A DNA stretch of 64,000 nucleotides from an uncultured Dechloromonas sp. (GCF_945957265.1 NZ_CAMFKO010000012.1:1-64000); one strand, 5' to 3'; counted from the first letter of the stretch, positions 15,462-28,014 are shown. The notes: generated from the letters alone by a model not told the origin. Numbers and translations are program-made.

Positions 15462-17876
15462 TCAATGAGTAACGACGGTCGAGGCCGCGGCTACGTCGGT
15501 TGCGGCCTGAACGCCGGAATCGGCGCCGGTGTCGGCCGGCAGGGCTTCCGGCTTGCGTTCCAGCGCCCGTTCCAGCACCTGGTCGATCCACTTGACCGGG
15601 ACGATCTCGATCTTGTTCTTGATGTTGTCAGGGATCTCGGTGAGGTCCTTGACGTTCTCTTCCGGGATCAGCGCCGTCTTCAAGCCGCCGCGCACGGCGG
15701 CCAGCAGCTTTTCCTTGAGGCCGCCGATGGCCAGCACTTCGCCGCGCAGCGTGATCTCGCCGGTCATGCACACCTCGCAGCGGACCGGGATGCCGGTGTA
15801 GGACGACACCAGCGCCGTGGTCATGGCGATGCCGGCCGACGGACCATCCTTCGGCGTGGCGCCTTCCGGCACGTGGATGTGGATGTCGGTCTTCTCGAAG
15901 GCCTCGTCCTTGATGCCGAGGCGGTGCGAGCGGGCGCGCACCACGGAGCGGGCGGCTTCGACCGATTCCTTCATGACGTCACCGAGCGAGCCGGTGCGGA
16001 TGATGTTGCCCTTGCCCGGCATGTTGGCGCACTCGATGGTCAGCAGTTCGCCGCCGACTTCGGTCCACGCCAGACCGGTGACCTGGCCGACCTGGTTTTC
16101 CTTCTCGGCCATGCCGAAACTGTAGCGTTGGACGCCGAGGAACTTGTCCAGGTTCTTGGCATTGACGGCAATCTTCGAGTCGCGCTTCTTGAGGACCAGG
16201 GTCTTGACGATCTTGCGGCAGATCTTGGAGATTTCGCGTTCGAGCGCGCGCACGCCGGCTTCCCGGGTGTAGTAGCGGACGATGTCGCGGATGGCGCTTT
16301 CGGCCACCGTCGCCTCGGTTTTCTTGACGCCGTTGTTCTTCAGCTGCTTGGGCAGCAGGTAGCGCATGGCGATGTTGACCTTCTCGTCCTCGGTGTAGCC
16401 GGACAGGCGGATCACTTCCATGCGGTCGAGCAGCGGCGCCGGGATGTTCAGCGTATTGGCCGTGGCCACGAACATCACGTCGGAAAGGTCGAAATCGACT
16501 TCGACGTAGTGATCCTGGAAGGTGTTGTTCTGCTCCGGGTCGAGCACTTCGAGCAGGGCCGACGACGGGTCGCCGCGGAAGTCCTGGCCGAGCTTGTCCA
16601 CTTCGTCGAGCAGGAACAGCGGGTTGCGCACGCCGATCTTGGTCAGGCTCTGCAGGATCTTGCCCGGCATGGAGCCGATGTAGGTGCGGCGGTGGCCGCG
16701 GATTTCGGCTTCGTCACGGACGCCGCCCAGGGCCATGCGCACGAACTTGCGGTTCGTCGCCTTGGCGATGGACTGGCCGAGCGAGGTCTTGCCGACGCCC
16801 GGGGGGCCGACCAGGCACAGGATCGGCGCCTTGACCTTGTCGACGCGCTGTTGCACGGCGAGGTATTCGACGATGCGTTCCTTGACCTTGTCGAGGCCGT
16901 AGTGGTCCTGGTCGAGAATCTTCTCGGCGGCGCGCAGGTCCTTGCTGATGCGCGTCTTCTTGCGCCACGGCAGGCCGATCAGCGTTTCGATGAAATTGCG
17001 CACGACGGTGGCCTCGGCCGACATCGGCGACATCAGGCGCAGCTTCTTCAGCTCGCCCTGCGCCTTGGCCAGGCCTTCCTTGCTCATGCCGGCGGCGTTG
17101 ATCTTCTTGTCCAGCTCCTCGAGATCGGCACCTTCCTCGCCTTCGCCGAGTTCCTTCTGGATGGCCTTGACCTGTTCGTTCAGGTAATACTCGCGCTGGC
17201 TCTTTTCCATCTGGCGCTTGACGCGGCCGCGGATGCGCTTTTCGACCTGGAGGATGTCGATTTCGGCTTCGAGCTGGGAGAGCAGGCGGTCGATGCGGTC
17301 GCGGATGCTTTCCATCTCCAGCACTTCCTGCTTCTGCTCGAGCTTGAGCGGCAGGTGGGCGGCGATGGTGTCGGCCAGGCGGCCGGCGTCCTCGATGCCG
17401 GCGATGGAGGACAGGACCTCCGGCGGGATCTTCTTGTTCAGCTTGACGAACTGGTCGAACTGGGCGACCACGGCGCGGCGCATGGCCTCGATCTCGTGAT
17501 CCTCGACGCCGGGCTGGACCAGCGGGGTGGCCGTGGCCATGAACACGGCAGCCTGGACGTCGATGGCTTCGACGTGGGCGCGCTGCGTGCCTTCGACCAG
17601 CACCTTGACGGTGCCGTCGGGCAGCTTGAGCATCTGCAGGATGTTGGCCAGGCAGCCGATACGGTACAGGTCGTCGGGTTCCGGCTCATCCTTGGCGGCG
17701 GATTTCTGGGCCAGCAGCAGGATGTTCTTGCCCGATTCCATGGCCATTTCGAGGGCCTTGATCGACTTCGGGCGGCCGACGAACAGCGGGATGACCATGT
17801 GCGGAAACACGACGACATCGCGCAGCGGCAGCAGCGGCAGTTCGACGGTTTCCGGGAGGGTGTTGGGGTTCGACAT
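15462..17876 (-). CDS. lon: ATP-dependent Lon protease
   Basis: Lon is a cytosolic hexameric AAA+ serine protease that degrades misfolded and regulatory proteins. The protein is 804 residues, near the usual length. Domains in order are the N-terminal substrate domain ([16 protein letters not shown]), a coiled region, AAA+ with Walker [12 protein letters not shown] and Walker [12 protein letters not shown], and the peptidase domain. The catalytic serine is S680 in DGPSAGIA, paired with the lysine in [10 protein letters not shown] non-conserved Ala/Val/Thr-rich tail closes the protein. A sigma32-type promoter lies in the clpX-lon gap, so heat-shock induction separate from clpX is expected. Confidence 0.98.
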   Translation of the reverse strand: MSNPNTLPETVELPLLPLRDVVVFPHMVIPLFVGRPKSIKALEMAMESGKNILLLAQKSAAKDEPEPDDLYRIGCLANILQMLKLPDGTVKVLVEGTQRAHVEAIDVQAAVFMATATPLVQPGVEDHEIEAMRRAVVAQFDQFVKLNKKIPPEVLSSIAGIEDAGRLADTIAAHLPLKLEQKQEVLEMESIRDRIDRLLSQLEAEIDILQVEKRIRGRVKRQMEKSQREYYLNEQVKAIQKELGEGEEGADLEELDKKINAAGMSKEGLAKAQGELKKLRLMSPMSAEATVVRNFIETLIGLPWRKKTRISKDLRAAEKILDQDHYGLDKVKERIVEYLAVQQRVDKVKAPILCLVGPPGVGKTSLGQSIAKATNRKFVRMALGGVRDEAEIRGHRRTYIGSMPGKILQSLTKIGVRNPLFLLDEVDKLGQDFRGDPSSALLEVLDPEQNNTFQDHYVEVDFDLSDVMFVATANTLNIPAPLLDRMEVIRLSGYTEDEKVNIAMRYLLPKQLKNNGVKKTEATVAESAIRDIVRYYTREAGVRALEREISKICRKIVKTLVLKKRDSKIAVNAKNLDKFLGVQRYSFGMAEKENQVGQVTGLAWTEVGGELLTIECANMPGKGNIIRTGSLGDVMKESVEAARSVVRARSHRLGIKDEAFEKTDIHIHVPEGATPKDGPSAGIAMTTALVSSYTGIPVRCEVCMTGEITLRGEVLAIGGLKEKLLAAVRGGLKTALIPEENVKDLTEIPDNIKNKIEIVPVKWIDQVLERALERKPEALPADTGADSGVQAATDVAAASTVVTH

Positions 17877-17911
17877 TACGACGCCTTTGAAATAGGTATG
17901 TGCCCCCTATG

Positions 17912-17938
17912 ATGGGGGCGGGGAAACCGGTTTTCAAG
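17912..17938 (-). promoter_or_regulatory. Sigma32 (heat-shock) promoter of lon
   Basis: On the minus strand, CTTGAAA (plus 17932-17938) is followed after exactly 14 bases by CCCCAT (plus 17912-17917). This matches the RpoH consensus CTTGAAA-N(13-15)-CCCCAT. It lies in the 72-base clpX-lon gap, 35 bases before the lon ATG. The match is seen directly; the heat-shock role follows from the known consensus. Confidence 0.85.
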
Positions 17939-17948
17939 AGCCTCCGGC

Positions 17949-19211
<1,263 letters not shown>

Positions 19212-19224
19212 CTGTCGTTCTCCG

Positions 19225-19854
19225 TTAAGCCGCGTCGCGGCGGGTGAGCACCTTGTCGATCAGGCCGTAGGCGGCCGCTTCGTCCGCCGACATGAAATTG
19301 TCGCGGTCGGTGTCGTTTTCCAGGCGCTCCAGCGGCTGGCCGGTGTGCTCGGACATGATGCGGTTCAGCTTGTCCTTGATGGACAGGATTTCCTTGGCGT
19401 GGATCGCGATGTCCGAGGCCTGGCCCTGGAAGCCGCCCAGCGGCTGGTGAATCATCACGCGCGAGTTGGGCAGCGCGAAACGCTTGCCCTTGGCGCCGGC
19501 GCAGAGCAGGAAGGCGCCCATCGAGGCGGCCTGGCCGATGCACAGCGTCGACACGTCGGGCTTGATGAACTGCATGGTGTCGTAGATCGACATGCCGGCC
19601 GTCACCGAACCGCCCGGCGAGTTGATGTAGAAATAGATGTCCTTGTCCGGGTTTTCCGCTTCAAGGAACAGCAACTGGGCGACGACCAGGTTGGCGCTGG
19701 CGTCGTTTACAGGGCCGACAAGAAAGATCACCCGCTCTTTCAACAGGCGCGAATAGATGTCGTACGCGCGTTCGCCGCGTCCGCTCTGTTCCACCACCAT
19801 CGGGACGAGGCCCAGAGCCTGCGGATCCCAGTTGCTTGCGTTGTCGATATTCAT
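19225..19854 (-). CDS. clpP: ClpP serine protease subunit
   Basis: ClpP is the tetradecameric proteolytic chamber of ClpXP/ClpAP. The protein has 209 residues. The catalytic serine is S111 in GQAASMGAF and the histidine is H136 in [10 protein letters not shown], the same numbering as the E. coli precursor. The oxyanion region INSPGGSV is present. A short N-terminal propeptide is likely. It lies between tig and clpX, the common order in Proteobacteria. Confidence 0.98.
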   Translation of the reverse strand: MNIDNASNWDPQALGLVPMVVEQSGRGERAYDIYSRLLKERVIFLVGPVNDASANLVVAQLLFLEAENPDKDIYFYINSPGGSVTAGMSIYDTMQFIKPDVSTLCIGQAASMGAFLLCAGAKGKRFALPNSRVMIHQPLGGFQGQASDIAIHAKEILSIKDKLNRIMSEHTGQPLERLENDTDRDNFMSADEAAAYGLIDKVLTRRDAA

Positions 19855-19895
19855 GTCAGCCCTTGTGTGTTGCTTGTTGGTTACGTTCAGGACGT

Positions 19896-19913
19896 TTGTC
19901 GCATTTGCGACAA
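19896..19913 (-). other. Short hairpin in the tig-clpP gap
   Basis: A seven-base-pair stem (TTGTCGC with GCGACAA, loop of four) lies just past the tig stop. It has no U-tract on either strand, so it may be an attenuator or an RNA-stabilising end rather than a full terminator. Confidence 0.35.
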
Positions 19914-19921
19914 GGTCGAGA

Positions 19922-21226
19922 TTACTGCTTTTGGCCCATCAGTTCATCAAAAACGGCAGCCTTGTCGGTAACCTTGGCCTTGCTCAGCACCCACGTGACC
20001 ACGTTGTTCTCGATGGCCACGCCTTCGACTTCCTGCAGGCGCTGCGGCTGGGCGTAGTACCAGCGGATGACTTCTTCCGGCTGCTCGTAGGAGGCGGCGG
20101 TTTCCTCGACCATCGCACGAACCTGTTCCGGGTTTGCCTGAAGCTTTTCCGTCTTCACGACCTCAGCAAGGATCAGGCCAAGGGTGACGCGGCGCTTGGC
20201 CTGGTCGGCGAACCATTCCGGCTGGATCGGCAGATCCTTGACCTTCATGCCACGCTGTTCCATGTCCTGGCGGGCGGCCTGCATCAGGCGCTGGATTTCC
20301 ATGTCGACCAGGGCGACCGGCACGGTGATCGGGTTGGCGGCGAGCAGGGCTTCCATGACCTGGTCTTTGACCTTGCCTTCGATGCGGCGCTTCACTTCGC
20401 GCTTCAGGTTGGCTTCGATCTCGGCGCGCATCTTGGCGACGTCGCCGTCGGCGATGCCCATGCCCTTGGCGAAGTCGGCATCGACTTCCGGCAGCTTCGG
20501 CGCCTGGACCTGCTTGACGGTGATGTCGAACTGGACCGTCTGGCCGGCCAGATCCTTGGCGTGGTAGTCGGCCGGGAAGGTCAGGTCGAAGGTCTTGGCT
20601 TCGCCAGCCTTGGCGCCTTCGACGGCGTTCTCGAAGTCGGGCAGCATCATGCCCTGGCCGAGGACGAACGGGTAATCGTTGGCCTGGCCGCCCTGGAACG
20701 GCACGCCGTCCTTCTTGCCGAGGAAATCGATGACGACGCGGTCTTCCTTGGCGGCGGCGCGGTCGGCGTCGACGTAGGAAACGCGCTGCTTGAGCAGGAT
20801 GTCGAGGGTCTTGTCGACTTCGCCGGCACCGACTTCGAGGGTCGGGCGCTCGATTTCGGAGGCCGACAGGTCACCCGGCACGAATTCCGGGTAGGTCTCG
20901 AAAATGGCGGTGAATTCGAGGTGGGTGGTGCTTTCGCTGGTCTTCGGCTCGATGCGCGGATAGCCGGCGACGCGGGTCTTCTGGGCGGTGACGGTTTCGC
21001 CGAAGACACGGTCGAGTTCCTCGGACAGCACTTCGTGGCGGGCCTGGTCGCCGTACTGCTGCTTGACGATGTTGAACGGCACCTTGCCCGGGCGGAAGCC
21101 AGGCATCTTCATGTTCTTGCCCATGCGCTTCAGGCGTTGTTCCATTTCCTTCTCGACATCGGCGATGGCGATGGAGAGGTCGACGCGGCGTTCGAGTTCG
21201 TTAGCTTGTGCAGTGGTTGCTTCCAT
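19922..21226 (-). CDS. tig: Trigger factor
   Basis: Trigger factor is the ribosome-bound chaperone and peptidyl-prolyl isomerase that meets nascent chains. The protein has 434 residues. The N-terminal ribosome-binding domain carries the signature PGFRPGKVP. The FKBP-like domain includes [19 protein letters not shown] and [15 protein letters not shown], and a long helical C-terminal arm follows. The first gene of the tig-clpP-clpX block, it lies back-to-back with tRNA-His. Confidence 0.97.
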   Translation of the reverse strand: MEATTAQANELERRVDLSIAIADVEKEMEQRLKRMGKNMKMPGFRPGKVPFNIVKQQYGDQARHEVLSEELDRVFGETVTAQKTRVAGYPRIEPKTSESTTHLEFTAIFETYPEFVPGDLSASEIERPTLEVGAGEVDKTLDILLKQRVSYVDADRAAAKEDRVVIDFLGKKDGVPFQGGQANDYPFVLGQGMMLPDFENAVEGAKAGEAKTFDLTFPADYHAKDLAGQTVQFDITVKQVQAPKLPEVDADFAKGMGIADGDVAKMRAEIEANLKREVKRRIEGKVKDQVMEALLAANPITVPVALVDMEIQRLMQAARQDMEQRGMKVKDLPIQPEWFADQAKRRVTLGLILAEVVKTEKLQANPEQVRAMVEETAASYEQPEEVIRWYYAQPQRLQEVEGVAIENNVVTWVLSKAKVTDKAAVFDELMGQKQ

Positions 21227-21346
21227 GAGTATTCCTTGTGACTACGGAGCCGAGAAAAAAATTAAGCCGATAATAATATCACGGTCGCTCAAATGCCGTG
21301 ATGCCCGCACCAATTCGGAGAAATGTCGATTTTCTGCAAAAGCCTG

Positions 21347-21375
21347 TAGACAGAAGCAAATGAGCGTCGTAGAAT
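21347..21375 (+). promoter_or_regulatory. Promoter of tRNA-His
   Basis: TAGACA (21347-21352), a 17-base spacer, then TAGAAT (21370-21375), followed by a GC-rich discriminator (GCGGG) as is common at stringently controlled stable-RNA promoters. The mature tRNA begins 16 bases after the -10 box. Confidence 0.7.
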
Positions 21376-21391
21376 GCGGGCCTTCTTCGAC

Positions 21392-21468
21392 GGCGGCATT
21401 AGCTCAGTCGGTAGAGCACTGGATTGTGATTCCAGGTGTCACCGGTTCGATCCCGGTATGTCGCCCCA
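21392..21468 (+). tRNA. tRNA-His (anticodon GTG)
   Basis: A complete cloverleaf. The acceptor GCGGCAT pairs with ATGTCGC (one G-T wobble), the D arm is GCTC...GAGC, and the anticodon stem CTGGA/TCCAG encloses TTGTGAT with GTG. The T arm is ACCGG-TTCGATC-CCGGT. The extra 5' G (-1) at 21392 faces C73 at 21465, the hallmark of tRNA-His, and CCA is encoded (21466-21468). A terminator follows six bases later. Confidence 0.97.
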
Positions 21469-21473
21469 GATTT

Positions 21474-21508
21474 AAACCCCCGAAAGTCGAAAGACTCTCG
21501 GGGGTTTT
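21474..21508 (+). terminator. Rho-independent terminator after tRNA-His
   Basis: A hairpin with outer stem AACCCCCGA/TCGGGGGTT and inner stem AGTC-GAAA-GACT ends in GGGGGTTTTCT. It lies directly after the tRNA and 18 bases before the pepD start, so it ends the tRNA transcript. Confidence 0.85.
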
Positions 21509-21525
21509 CTCTTTGGAGTTTGGCG

Positions 21526-22995
21526 ATGCTTGTGTCCAGTGCTGCACACCCCGTGTTTTCCGGCCTTCAACCCGCAGCCGTCTGGGCGCATTTTGCCACG
21601 CTGTGCCGCATTCCCCGGGCCTCCAAGCATGAGGCGGCGCTGCGCGACGACCTGCTGGCCTGGGCCGAGGGGCGCGGACTGGCGGCCGAGGTCGATGCGG
21701 TCGGCAACCTGCTCGTCTGCAAGCCGGCGATGCCGGGACGGGAGGGCGCGCCGGCCGTGGTGCTGCAGGCGCATCTCGATATGGTGTGCCAGAAGAACGG
21801 CGACAGCGATCACGATTTCCTGCGCGATCCGATTGTTCCGGTGCTGGACGACGGCTGGTTGCGGGCTGAGAAAACGACCCTGGGGGCCGATAACGGGATC
21901 GGCGTTGCGCTGATTTTGGCTGTCCTGGCAAGCGACGACATCGCGCACGGACCGATCGAGGCCTTGCTGACGGTCGATGAGGAGGCCGGCATGGGCGGGG
22001 CGCGGGGCCTCGCGCCCGGGTTGCTGCAAGGCAGGCTGATGCTGAACCTGGATACCGAGGCGTGGGGCGAGTTTTATCTCGGCTGCGCCGGCGGGCTGGA
22101 CGTCAATGTCGAGCGGCCGGGCCGGCCGGATGCAGTGCCCGACGATCATCAGGGCTGGCAGATCGTGCTGCACGGCCTGCGCGGCGGACATTCGGGCGTC
22201 GATATCCACGAAGGGCGCGGCAACGCGATCAAGCTGCTGGTGCGCGTGCTGCGCCGGCTGGAGGCGGATTTTCCCCTGCGTCTGGCGGCATTGCAGGGCG
22301 GCACGGCGCGCAATGCCTTGCCGCGCGAGGCGGTAGCGTCGTTTGCGCTGCCCCGGGGCATGGGCGATGGGCTGGTTGCTGCCGTGGCGGAACTCGAGGC
22401 GTTGCTGCGCGGCGAACTGCAGGGCGTGGACGAGGGACTGATGCTGGCCGTTTCGCCGTGTGCGACGGATTCCTTGCTGGCGCCCGCTGAACAGGCGCTC
22501 TGGCTGGCGACCCTGCATGCGGCGCCGCATGGCGTGCGCGGCATGAGCCGGCAGGTGCCGGGCGTGGTCGAGACCTCGAACAATCTCGGCATGGTCGATC
22601 TGCGGCCGGCTGGCGGTTCGTGCAACTTCATGGTGCGCTCGCTGCTCGACAGCGGCAGCACCGCGCTGGCGGACGAGATCGTCAGCCTGTGGGCGCTGAG
22701 CGGTACGGCGGCGACAACGGACGGCTACTATCCCGGATGGGCGCCGAACCCGGCGTCTGCCCTCCTGAAAACCTGCCAGGCCGTCTATCGGCGCGATTTC
22801 GCCGCCGATTCGACGGTGCAGGTGATTCACGCCGGCCTGGAATGCGGCATCATCGGCGCCAAGTATCCCGGCCTGGACATTGTGTCCTTCGGGCCGACCA
22901 TACGCGGTGCCCACGCCCCGGGAGAGCGGGTCGAGGTGGCGTCGGTGGCCCGCTGCTGGCAACTGCTGACGGCCATCCTGGCCGAATTGCGCTGA
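21526..22995 (+). CDS. pepD: Aminoacyl-histidine dipeptidase (M20 family)
   Basis: PepD is a cytosolic zinc dipeptidase for Xaa-His and other dipeptides. The ATG at 21526, with GGAG nine bases upstream, gives 489 residues; the longer frame runs back into the tRNA. M20 metal-site motifs are present in order: VLQAHLDMVCQKN, ADNGIGVALILA and VDEEAGMGG. A later dimerisation-domain stretch reads GLRGGHSGVDIHEGRGNAI. It is convergent with the spermidine-synthase-like gene, with only nine bases between the stops. Confidence 0.95.
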   Translation: MLVSSAAHPVFSGLQPAAVWAHFATLCRIPRASKHEAALRDDLLAWAEGRGLAAEVDAVGNLLVCKPAMPGREGAPAVVLQAHLDMVCQKNGDSDHDFLRDPIVPVLDDGWLRAEKTTLGADNGIGVALILAVLASDDIAHGPIEALLTVDEEAGMGGARGLAPGLLQGRLMLNLDTEAWGEFYLGCAGGLDVNVERPGRPDAVPDDHQGWQIVLHGLRGGHSGVDIHEGRGNAIKLLVRVLRRLEADFPLRLAALQGGTARNALPREAVASFALPRGMGDGLVAAVAELEALLRGELQGVDEGLMLAVSPCATDSLLAPAEQALWLATLHAAPHGVRGMSRQVPGVVETSNNLGMVDLRPAGGSCNFMVRSLLDSGSTALADEIVSLWALSGTAATTDGYYPGWAPNPASALLKTCQAVYRRDFAADSTVQVIHAGLECGIIGAKYPGLDIVSFGPTIRGAHAPGERVEVASVARCWQLLTAILAELR

Positions 22996-23004
22996 GCAGC
23001 GAGC

Positions 23005-23874
23005 TCAGCGCCGGCGGATCGCTTCGCGGCGGGCGAGGCCGAGCTTGCTGGAGCGTTCCATTTTCTGCACGAAGGCCGGGAAATCGAGGCCGAACTTGGC
23101 GCGCAGTTCCTTGGCGTAGTTGTGCAGCCAGCGCCAGCGCGGCTCGAAGTAGGTTTCCTTGAAGGCGTAGAGCACGTGGTTGCCGTCGTCCGGCACCGAG
23201 ATGACGATCACCTGGTCGTCGAACACGTGCATCGCCTCGCCGATCAGGCCGGCATAGCTTTCCTTCTCGCCGGCCAGGTTGATGACCAGCACGCCGTTGC
23301 CGGCCAGCTTGGCATGGGCGTTCTCGAAGAATGCGCGGTTGGCCAGGGCGGGCGCGAAGCCGGTCTTGTCGAAGGCGTCGACGAGCAGGACGTCGAGGCC
23401 CTTGTCGGTGGTTTCGAGAAATTCGGCGCCGTCGCCGTGGATGACCTGCAGGCGCTCGTTGTCCGGCGGCACCAGGAAGGTGTCGCGAAAGGCGATCACC
23501 CCGGCGTCGAGCTCGACGGCGGTCATGTGCGTGCCGGGCATGCGGTGGTAGCAGAACTTGACCAGCGAGCCGCCGCCCAGGCCGATCAGCGCGATGCGCT
23601 TCGGTCGCGGCTGGAAGAGCAGGAAGGCCATCATTTTCTGCGTGTAGCGGATGGCCAGGTCGTTCGGCGCCTTGAGCGACATTTCGCTCTGCATCAGGCG
23701 GACGTTGAAATACAGGAAGCGCGACTTGCCGTCGTCGATGACGAAAGGCTTGGGGTAGCTTTCGTCGAGCAGCTGGGCGCGCAGTTCGCCGGCGCGCGCC
23801 CACGCCGGTTCGTGCAGCAGCACCGTGCCCGTTTCGACGTCGAAGGGGCTGGGCAGTTCGTACAGCTGGGTCAA
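23005..23874 (-). CDS. Spermidine-synthase-like protein (SpeE fold)
   Basis: The frame allows only a TTG start at 23874 before the preceding stop, giving 289 residues. It has the Rossmann-type SAM/dcSAM binding core IALIGLGGGSLVKFCYH, the acidic ribose-binding segment MTAVELDAGVI and HGDGAEFLE. The place of the aminopropyltransferase active-site motif reads VDAFDKTG rather than the usual DSTDP type, and there is no adjacent speD. It is therefore probably a SpeE-fold methyltransferase or aminopropyltransferase-like protein rather than a proven spermidine synthase. It starts 10 bases after prmB. Confidence 0.75.
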   Translation of the reverse strand: MTQLYELPSPFDVETGTVLLHEPAWARAGELRAQLLDESYPKPFVIDDGKSRFLYFNVRLMQSEMSLKAPNDLAIRYTQKMMAFLLFQPRPKRIALIGLGGGSLVKFCYHRMPGTHMTAVELDAGVIAFRDTFLVPPDNERLQVIHGDGAEFLETTDKGLDVLLVDAFDKTGFAPALANRAFFENAHAKLAGNGVLVINLAGEKESYAGLIGEAMHVFDDQVIVISVPDDGNHVLYAFKETYFEPRWRWLHNYAKELRAKFGLDFPAFVQKMERSSKLGLARREAIRRR

Positions 23875-23883
23875 GCGGCGGAC

Positions 23884-24774
23884 TTACCCGGGCAGGTCGG
23901 CGGCGTGGAGCAGGAAGACGTATTCGTCGCCGGCTGCTGTGTCCAGCCAGGTGAAGGGCAGCGTCGGGTAGGCGGCTTCCAGGGCATCGCGGTTGTGGCC
24001 GATCTCGACGACCAGGATGCCGTTGTCGGTCAGGTGCTTCTTTGCTTCGCGCAGGATGATGCGCGTGAAGTCGAGGCCGTCCTCGCCCGAACCAAGCGCC
24101 AGTTCGGGCTCGTGCAGGTATTCCGGCGGCAGCGCGGCGACCGATTCGGCATTGACGTAGGGCGGGTTGGATACGATCAGGTCGAAGCGGCGGCCTTCCA
24201 GCTTGGCAAAGGCGTCGGACCGGATCAGCTCGATGCGGTCGTACAGGCTGTAGTCGGCCACGTTGCGCTCGGCCACGGCGATGGCTTCGGGCGACAGGTC
24301 CACCGCGGCCACCTCGGCATTCGGGAAGGCGAGGGCGGTCAGGATGGCCAGGCAGCCGGAACCGGTGCACAGGTCGAGCGCCGATTCGACGGCCCAGGGA
24401 TCGTCGATCCACGGCGCCAGTTGTTCGTCGAGCAGTTCGGCGATGAACGAGCGCGGCACGATGACGCGGTCGTCAACGTAGAAACGGTGTTCGCCCAGCC
24501 AGGCTTCGTGGGTCAGGTAGGCGGCCGGCAGGCGGTCCTGGCAGCGGCGATGGTAGATGTCGAGCAGCGCTTCGCGTTCGTGCGGCAACAGGCGCGCATC
24601 GAGGAAGGGCTCGAGGCGGTCGATCGGCAGGTTCAGCGTGTGCAGGGTGAGGTATACCGCTTCGTCCCAGGCGTTGTCGCTGCCATGGCCGAAGAACAGC
24701 CGGGCGGCGGTGAAGCGGCTGACCGCGTAGCGGAGATAGTCGCGGACAGTGATCAGTTCGGAGGAGGCGGTCAT
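23884..24774 (-). CDS. prmB: Ribosomal protein uL3 glutamine N5-methyltransferase
   Basis: PrmB methylates a glutamine of ribosomal protein L3. The protein is 296 residues from the ATG at 24774; an open frame continues far upstream through dapE in the wrong frame and is not coding. The helical N-terminus (LITVRDYLRYAVSRF) is family-typical. The SAM site is LDLCTGSGCLAI and the catalytic NPPY motif is in LIVSNPPYVNAES. Separation of PrmB from the close relative PrmC rests on the N-terminal domain. Confidence 0.93.
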   Translation of the reverse strand: MTASSELITVRDYLRYAVSRFTAARLFFGHGSDNAWDEAVYLTLHTLNLPIDRLEPFLDARLLPHEREALLDIYHRRCQDRLPAAYLTHEAWLGEHRFYVDDRVIVPRSFIAELLDEQLAPWIDDPWAVESALDLCTGSGCLAILTALAFPNAEVAAVDLSPEAIAVAERNVADYSLYDRIELIRSDAFAKLEGRRFDLIVSNPPYVNAESVAALPPEYLHEPELALGSGEDGLDFTRIILREAKKHLTDNGILVVEIGHNRDALEAAYPTLPFTWLDTAAGDEYVFLLHAADLPG

Positions 24775-24777
24775 TGC

Positions 24778-25967
<1,190 letters not shown>

Positions 25968-27155
25968 TTAGCGGGTTTCTTCGTCGTGGTCGGCGAGGCT
26001 GAGCGTGAATTCCTTGAAGGAGGCGCCGCCTTCGTTGGTGCTGTCGAATTCCAGCGCGATGTCGGACTTCTTGTCGTCCTTGCCGTTGCTGTTGCCGAAT
26101 TCGGAGTTGTTGATCAGCCAGGAGAGGTTGGTCGGCGAATCGGCGTTGGCCAGCGCTTCGTCGATGGTGATGGTGCCGGCGCTGTACAGGTTGAACAGAT
26201 CCTGCTCGAAGGTCTGCGATCCCGGGGCCAGAGTCTGCTCCATGGCGTCCTTGATGCCCTGCACCTCGCCGCGCTCGATCAGCTCGCTGATATGGCGGGT
26301 GTTGAGCATGATTTCGCAGGTCGGGATGCGCTTGCCATCCGGCTTTTTCACCAGGCGCTGCGAGACGATGGCGCGCAGGGCGACGGACAGGTCGAGGAAG
26401 AGCGCGGGGCGGTTCTCGGCCGGGAAGAAGCTGATGATGCGGTTCAGCGCGTGGTAGCTGTTGTTGGCGTGCAGCGTCGCGAGGCAAAGGTGGCCGGTCT
26501 GCGCGTAGGCGATGGCGGCCTGCATGGTGTCCTTGTCGCGGATTTCGCCGATCAGGATGCAGTCCGGCGCCTGGCGCATGGCGTTTTTCAGCGCCGAGTG
26601 CCAATCCACGGTGTCCATGCCGATTTCGCGCTGGTTAACGATGGATTTCTTGTGCTTGAACAGGAACTCGATCGGGTCCTCGACCGTCAGGATGTGTCCC
26701 GAGCGGTTGGCGTTGCGGTGGTCGAGCATCGAGGCCAGGGTGGTCGACTTGCCGGAACCGGTGGCGCCGACGATCAGGATCAGCCCGCGCTTTTCCATGA
26801 TCAGCTCGCCGAGGATGTTGGGCAGGCCCAGTTCGTCCAGCGCCGGGATGTTGCCCAGGATGAAGCGGACGACGATGCCGGTCGAGCCGCGCTGGCGGAA
26901 GATGTTGACGCGGAAGTTGCCGACGTTGGGGACGCCGAAGGAGAGGTTCATCTCCCAGGTCGTCTCGAAGGTCTTGATCTGATCCGGCGACATCAGTTCG
27001 TAGGCGATCTTCTCGATCATGTCCGGCAGCATGATCTGCTGGTTGACCGGGATCGTGTTGCCCTGGATCTTGATGTGGATCGGCGCGCCGGCGGATATGA
27101 AAATATCCGACGCCTGCTTCTCGGACATCAGCTGGAACAGTTTGTCGAGGATCAT
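25968..27155 (-). CDS. pilU: Type IV pilus retraction ATPase PilU
   Basis: This is a hexameric secretion-type ATPase of the PilT/PilU group. The protein has 395 residues: an N-terminal PAS-like domain, then the RecA-like core with Walker A GATGSGKSTT, an Asp box (LTVEDPIEF), Walker B ILIGEIRD and the His box TLHANN. The start MILDKLFQLMSEKQASDIF and the extended acidic tail after about residue 345 fit PilU rather than PilT. No pilT or other pilus gene is adjacent; it sits inside the dap operon between dapD and dapE. It assists retraction of type IVa pili. Confidence 0.88.
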   Translation of the reverse strand: MILDKLFQLMSEKQASDIFISAGAPIHIKIQGNTIPVNQQIMLPDMIEKIAYELMSPDQIKTFETTWEMNLSFGVPNVGNFRVNIFRQRGSTGIVVRFILGNIPALDELGLPNILGELIMEKRGLILIVGATGSGKSTTLASMLDHRNANRSGHILTVEDPIEFLFKHKKSIVNQREIGMDTVDWHSALKNAMRQAPDCILIGEIRDKDTMQAAIAYAQTGHLCLATLHANNSYHALNRIISFFPAENRPALFLDLSVALRAIVSQRLVKKPDGKRIPTCEIMLNTRHISELIERGEVQGIKDAMEQTLAPGSQTFEQDLFNLYSAGTITIDEALANADSPTNLSWLINNSEFGNSNGKDDKKSDIALEFDSTNEGGASFKEFTLSLADHDEETR

Positions 27156-27182
27156 CGCAAGACCTTCGTGGTGGGACGTGGC

Positions 27183-27998
27183 TTAGGCGCGCAGCAGCTC
27201 GTTGATGCTGGTCTTAGAGCGGGTCTGGGCGTCGACCTTCTTGACGATGATGGCCGCGTACAGGTTGTACTTGCCGCCATCCTTGGGCAGCGAGCCGGAA
27301 ATCACGACCGAGCCTGGCGGGATCTTGCCGTAGGTGACTTCGCCGGTTTCGCGGTCGTAGATCGGGGTGCTCTGGCCGATGTAGACGCCCATCGAGATCA
27401 CCGAGTTTTCGCCGACGACGACGCCTTCGACGACTTCGGAGCGGGCGCCGATGAAGCAGTTGTCCTCGATGATGACCGGGCCGGCCTGGATCGGCTCCAG
27501 CACGCCGCCGATGCCGACGCCGCCGGAGAGGTGCACGTTCTTGCCGATCTGCGCGCAGCTGCCCACCGTGGCCCAGGCGTCGACCATGGTGCCTTCATCG
27601 ACGTAGGCGCCGATGTTGACGAAGGACGGCATGAGCACGGCGTTCCTGGCGATGAACGAACCCTTGCGGGCAAAGGCGCCCGGCACGACGCGGAAGCCGC
27701 CGGCCTTGAACTGCTCCTCGGTCCATCCCTGGAACTTGGTGTCGACCTTGTCGTAGAAGCGGACGTCGCCGGCTTCCTGGACGCGGTTGTCGCGGGTGCG
27801 GAAGGAGAGCAGCACGGCCTTCTTGGCCCACTGGTTGACGATCCATTCGCCGTTGATCTTCTCGGCGATGCGCAGCTTGCCGCTGTCCAGGTCGCTGATG
27901 ACCGACTCGATCACCTTGATGGCGTCGGCGGACTGGGTGTTCAGTTCGGTGCGACGTTCCCAGAGATCGTCGATGGTGGCTTGCAGGGGGTGGCTCAT
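27183..27998 (-). CDS. dapD: Tetrahydrodipicolinate N-succinyltransferase
   Basis: DapD commits tetrahydrodipicolinate to the succinylase branch of lysine and diaminopimelate synthesis using succinyl-CoA. The protein is 271 residues with a helical N-terminus and a left-handed beta-helix of hexapeptide repeats ([37 protein letters not shown]). It is followed by pilU after 27 bases and starts 16 bases after dapC. Confidence 0.97.
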   Translation of the reverse strand: MSHPLQATIDDLWERRTELNTQSADAIKVIESVISDLDSGKLRIAEKINGEWIVNQWAKKAVLLSFRTRDNRVQEAGDVRFYDKVDTKFQGWTEEQFKAGGFRVVPGAFARKGSFIARNAVLMPSFVNIGAYVDEGTMVDAWATVGSCAQIGKNVHLSGGVGIGGVLEPIQAGPVIIEDNCFIGARSEVVEGVVVGENSVISMGVYIGQSTPIYDRETGEVTYGKIPPGSVVISGSLPKDGGKYNLYAAIIVKKVDAQTRSKTSINELLRA

Positions 27999-28014
27999 GG
28001 GTGTTCTCTCTTGG

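Noticed and set aside
15327-17912. An 861-codon open frame on the plus strand opposite lon
   Set aside because: It is the antisense shadow of a high-GC gene; it has no family motif and runs through the hupB promoter region.
17902-17919. GCCCCC/GGGGGC hairpin before lon as an RNA regulatory structure
   Set aside because: One arm overlaps the sigma32 -10 box, so it would not be fully present in the lon transcript.
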